DNA of 8,337 bases, taken from NCBI GenBank assembly GCA_025354065.1, contig JANXNM010000557.1:1-8337 (forward strand). Direction: 5' to 3'. Shown here in pieces: positions 5,597-8,337 of this stretch; position 1 is the stretch's first letter; each line of letters opens with the position of its first letter. The notes under the pieces were generated by a model. That model did no database searches, was not told where the DNA came from, and saw only the letters and a program-made list of their open reading frames with translations. The position numbers and the translations under genes were made by a program. This DNA is from Synechococcales cyanobacterium 340R_concoct_173_sub. Its GTDB lineage: Bacteria > Cyanobacteriota > Cyanobacteriia > Leptolyngbyales > Leptolyngbyaceae.

Positions 5597-6889
5597 TTAA
5601 AAAGTGTGGTGTAGTACGGGAATTTCAATTATAAATGTTGTGCCTTCGCCCAGTTCGGAGTTTACTTCGATCGTTCCCCCATGTTTCTCTTCAATGATTT
5701 GCTGGGCGATTGCCAATCCCAATCCTGTCCCTTTTCCCACAGTTTTGGTTGTATAGAGATGGTCGAAAATCCGAGACCTAACTTCTTCGGGCATTCCAGG
5801 ACCATTATCGGCAATGCAGATCTGAACTTGTTCTCCAACTAGGATTGTCTTAATTGTAATCCGATTGGGGTTTGACTCAATATCGGTAAAGCTTCGACCT
5901 TGATTTGATTCATCTAGAGCATCTATCGCATTCGCCAGAATGTTCATAAACACTTGATTGAGCTGACCTGGAAAACATTCCACCAGCGGAAGGTTGCCAT
6001 AGTCCATCAAAACTTGAATTTCTGGGCGATACGCGTTGGCTTTGAGGCGATGACGCAGGATGAGAATAGTGCTGTCGATGCCTTCATGAAGATTGAATGC
6101 CTGTTTACGATCGGTGTCGGCGCGGGAGAAGGTGCTGAGACTGCGGCTGATGGAGACAATCCGATCGCCTCCATCTCGCATGGCTTTAACCAGTTTGGGC
6201 AAATCTTCCCGGAGGTAGGCTAAATCAACCGTTTCTAACTCGTCTTCAATTTCCGCACCGGGGTTTGGGAAATGCTTGCCGTAAAGATCAATCACGCCAA
6301 ACAAATCCTTGATGGTCGCCTCCACTGCACTCACATTACCCACCACACAGCCAATAGGATTGTTGATTTCATGGGCCACGCCCGCCACTAAGTTTCCTAG
6401 AGCGGACATTTTTTCGCTTTGAATCACTTGCAGATGGGAATGCTGAAGTTCTTCTAGGGCTTGGCTCAGGGCTTGGGTTCGATCGCGAACTTGCTGTTCC
6501 AACGTCTGCGTCAGATAGCGCAGTTGAAGGTGAATACGGACACGGGCAATGGCTTCCTGCTGCTCAAAAGGTTTGACAATATAGTCCACGCCTCCGAGGG
6601 CTAGACCTTTGACTTTGCTATGGGTGTCAGACAATGCCGTCATAAAAATAATCGGAATATCCGATGTGGCTTTATCTGCTTTCACTCGTTCGCAAACTTC
6701 AAAGCCGTCAATTCCCGGCATCTGCACATCGAGGAGAATCAATTCCGGGGGATTCTGGGCAACTTTGCTGAGGGCATCTTCGCCATCCACAGCAATGCGA
6801 ACCTGCCAGCCCTCGCTTTGTAGTGCCTGGGAAATCACAGCCAAATTTGTGGGATTGTCATCCACCACTAGAATAAATCCATTGTTCAT
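5597..6889 (-). CDS. Receiver-histidine kinase (REC, coiled coil, HisKA-like, HATPase)
   Basis: A 430-residue soluble two-component protein with no membrane segment. The N-terminal receiver (about 5-122) has the acidic pair Asp10-Asp11, phospho-acceptor Asp54 in LLLDVQMPG, Thr84 and Lys106, so it should be functional. A coiled coil (about 125-165) leads to the dimerisation box GVAHEINNP with the phosphorylatable His173, a variant (AHEINNP) typical of the HPK4-like class. The ATPase domain shows N-box Asn316/Asn320, G1 DNGPGM (361-366), FDHLYTTK (375-382) and G2 GKGTGLGL (385-392). Its ATG overlaps the stop of the upstream hybrid kinase as ATGA, with GGAG 8 bases ahead. It therefore probably receives phosphate or a signal from that partner. 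No DNA-binding output domain is present and the signal is unknown. Confidence 0.95.
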   Translation of the reverse strand: MNNGFILVVDDNPTNLAVISQALQSEGWQVRIAVDGEDALSKVAQNPPELILLDVQMPGIDGFEVCERVKADKATSDIPIIFMTALSDTHSKVKGLALGGVDYIVKPFEQQEAIARVRIHLQLRYLTQTLEQQVRDRTQALSQALEELQHSHLQVIQSEKMSALGNLVAGVAHEINNPIGCVVGNVSAVEATIKDLFGVIDLYGKHFPNPGAEIEDELETVDLAYLREDLPKLVKAMRDGGDRIVSISRSLSTFSRADTDRKQAFNLHEGIDSTILILRHRLKANAYRPEIQVLMDYGNLPLVECFPGQLNQVFMNILANAIDALDESNQGRSFTDIESNPNRITIKTILVGEQVQICIADNGPGMPEEVRSRIFDHLYTTKTVGKGTGLGLAIAQQIIEEKHGGTIEVNSELGEGTTFIIEIPVLHHTF

Positions 6890-8337
6890 GAGACGCGCTC
6901 CAAGTGCTGTTGAATTAATGCAGTGAGTTGTTTAGCTTGGAACGTTTCAGCAAGTTCTGTGAGGATTCTGGCAAACCCGGCAGATTCGGGCTGGGACTGG
7001 GCGATCGCAGTCGCTTCTTCTTGAACCTGGAAGAAATCCCCAATTTCGACGAGTTCAGCTAATCGCCTCAGGGTTTCGAGGGTTGGCGGAATTAATTCGA
7101 TCGGAGTTTCGTCCACTACTTGAGTTTCCGCATAGTTCCATACGATCGCCAACTGTCCCTGAATCTGTTCAAACAACTTATCGGCCTGCACAGGTTTGGG
7201 CAAAAATACATTTCCCCCCGCTTCAATGCTTTTGTTTTCATCGAGGTCAAAGACACTTGCCGAGGAAACAATTACAGGCAGAGTTTTATGAGCCGGAATT
7301 TTCCGTAGGTTGTGCAACAGTTCAAAGCCGTCCATCACGGGCATCGCTAGGTCGGTAATCACCAGATCGAGCTGAGTCGTTTCTAGCTGAGCTGTTTCTA
7401 TTTGGGCTAAACCTTGTTGACCATCCGATGCTTCAATAACGTCAAATCCCAGGGGTTCCAGCAAATTGACAATTACGGCGCGGTTTTCCCACCGATCGTC
7501 CACTACTAGAATCCGACGTTTTGTCCCGTTATATCCGACGATCGTTCCTCTATTGGTTTTGCGAGAGGCTATAGCCCATTCTACGGATTCCATAATATTT
7601 CTTTCAAAGCTAAAAACGCTGCCCACATTCAGGCTACTTTGAACGTTTAGTTTACTCCCCATGAGTTCAACAAGCTTTTGACTAATTGACAATCCAAGTC
7701 CGGTGCCTTCGGATTGCTTTTTTGTACTGCCAACTTGTTCAAAGGGAAGAAAAATACTTTTAAGCTGGTCTGGTGCAATGCCAGCGCCAGTATCTTGAAT
7801 CCTAAAACAAACAGAAAACTGGCCGGGGATTGCGGTCGGTTTTGACTCCACGTAAAAGGTCACGCCGCCTTTTTCTGTGAATTTAATGGCGTTGCCTAAT
7901 AGGTTGAGCAATACCTGACGCAGACGTTTTTCATCGGCTCGGACACCCACGGGTAAAGCATTGGATTGATAAATAAAATCAATGCCCTTTTGGTCGGCCC
8001 GCACACGACAAATTTCCGCGACACCTTCAAGGAATGCGGGAAAGTGGAAGTCTCCGGCCTGGAGTTCCATTTTGCGAGCTTCGATTTTGGATATATCTAG
8101 CACGTCATTAATTAAGGTCAGCAGGTGGGAACCGCACTGGTAGATAACCCCAATCCCTTTGCGGCCTTTTTCCGTCAAAGGCTCACTGCGTTGCAAAATC
8201 TGGGCATACCCTAAAATTCCATTCAAAGGCGTGCGCAATTCGTGGCTCATATTGGCAAGAAATTCACTTTTCGCATGGTTAGCATTGTCAGCCGTTTCCT
8301 TTGCTGCCTGCAATTCCATCGTGCGTTCTGAAACACG
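6886..8337 (-). CDS. Hybrid histidine kinase (HisKA-HATPase-REC-helical tail), 5' end outside the window
   Basis: The frame stays open to the right edge, so the N-terminal sensor part is missing; the ATG at 8319 is internal (RVSERT precedes it in frame). Counting from that Met: a coiled-coil linker leads to [12 protein letters not shown] with the phospho-acceptor His26; the ATPase domain has Asn139/Asn143, DTGAGI (176-181), FLPFEQVG (190-197) and GTGLGL (205-210). A receiver (269-390) has Asp274-Asp275, phospho-acceptor Asp323 in ITDLAMP, Ser353 and Lys375. A helical tail (about 408-477) follows with only one histidine, at the far end, so it is not an obvious HPt domain. The receiver contains a five-residue tandem duplication before its third strand. 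It is cotranscribed and coupled with the following receiver-kinase. The type is common in cyanobacteria, often with PAS or GAF sensors upstream; here the signal is unknown. Confidence 0.95.
   Translation of the reverse strand, partial: RVSERTMELQAAKETADNANHAKSEFLANMSHELRTPLNGILGYAQILQRSEPLTEKGRKGIGVIYQCGSHLLTLINDVLDISKIEARKMELQAGDFHFPAFLEGVAEICRVRADQKGIDFIYQSNALPVGVRADEKRLRQVLLNLLGNAIKFTEKGGVTFYVESKPTAIPGQFSVCFRIQDTGAGIAPDQLKSIFLPFEQVGSTKKQSEGTGLGLSISQKLVELMGSKLNVQSSLNVGSVFSFERNIMESVEWAIASRKTNRGTIVGYNGTKRRILVVDDRWENRAVIVNLLEPLGFDVIEASDGQQGLAQIETAQLETTQLDLVITDLAMPVMDGFELLHNLRKIPAHKTLPVIVSSASVFDLDENKSIEAGGNVFLPKPVQADKLFEQIQGQLAIVWNYAETQVVDETPIELIPPTLETLRRLAELVEIGDFFQVQEEATAIAQSQPESAGFARILTELAETFQAKQLTALIQQHLERVS
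6898..6901 (-). promoter_or_regulatory. Shine-Dalgarno site of the receiver-histidine kinase
   Basis: GGAG on the minus strand lies inside the last codons of the upstream kinase gene, 8 bases before the ATG at 6889. With the ATGA overlap it points to translational coupling. Confidence 0.6.
7369..7398 (-). repeat. 15-bp tandem duplication inside the hybrid kinase receiver
   Basis: GAAACAGCTCAGCTA is followed directly by GAAACGACTCAGCTC (12 of 15 bases identical), encoding [10 protein letters not shown] just before the receiver's third beta-strand. It keeps the frame and would lengthen a surface loop. Confidence 0.7.

Overview
The window looks like cyanobacterial chromosome. Four copies of the octamer GCGATCGC (HIP1, the hallmark over-represented palindrome of many cyanobacteria) lie at 1216, 1722, 4343 and 7001, and CGATCG cores are frequent throughout. 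The protein set fits: a DUF4347 protein, an alpha/beta hydrolase of a type I recognise from cyanobacteria, and multidomain hybrid histidine kinases. I cannot name genus or species from sequence alone.

Layout. (1) Positions 1-2408, minus strand: the first 802 codons of a very large gene that runs off the left edge. It encodes an N-terminal DUF4347 domain followed by at least nine degenerate beta-propeller-like repeats. (2) 2409-2681: a divergent intergenic region with a small perfect inverted repeat. (3) 2682-3599, plus strand: an alpha/beta hydrolase with a complete Ser-Asp-His triad, the only plus-strand gene. (4) 3612-3914, minus: a small two-helix membrane protein, convergent with the hydrolase, with a TATAAT box upstream. 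(5) 4051-4818, minus: hisF, the cyclase subunit of imidazole glycerol phosphate synthase, with its own TATAAT box just upstream. (6) 4864-4981: a short gap with a hairpin terminator for the next gene and a C/G-rich element resembling interspersed cyanobacterial repeats. (7) 4982-5356, minus: a DUF4870 membrane protein with a good Shine-Dalgarno site. (8) 5357-5596: intergenic. (9) 5597-8337, minus: two signalling genes joined by an ATGA overlap. The upstream one is a hybrid kinase (HisKA-HATPase-receiver-helical tail, 5' end off the window). The downstream one is a receiver-coiled coil-histidine kinase.

How the genes relate. The two kinases form a translationally coupled pair and could form a branched phosphorelay, since each carries both kinase and receiver modules and neither carries a DNA-binding output. 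The other genes look like independently transcribed units; hisF is housekeeping and sits alone, away from other his genes, as is common in cyanobacteria.

I see no mobile element, CRISPR array, tRNA or rRNA. The most interesting item is the DUF4347 protein, whose N-terminal domain carries a His-Gly and Gly-Cys-Asp arrangement reminiscent of caspase-fold (clan CD) proteases, fused to a long repeat array. I do not see a clear-cut new multigene system.
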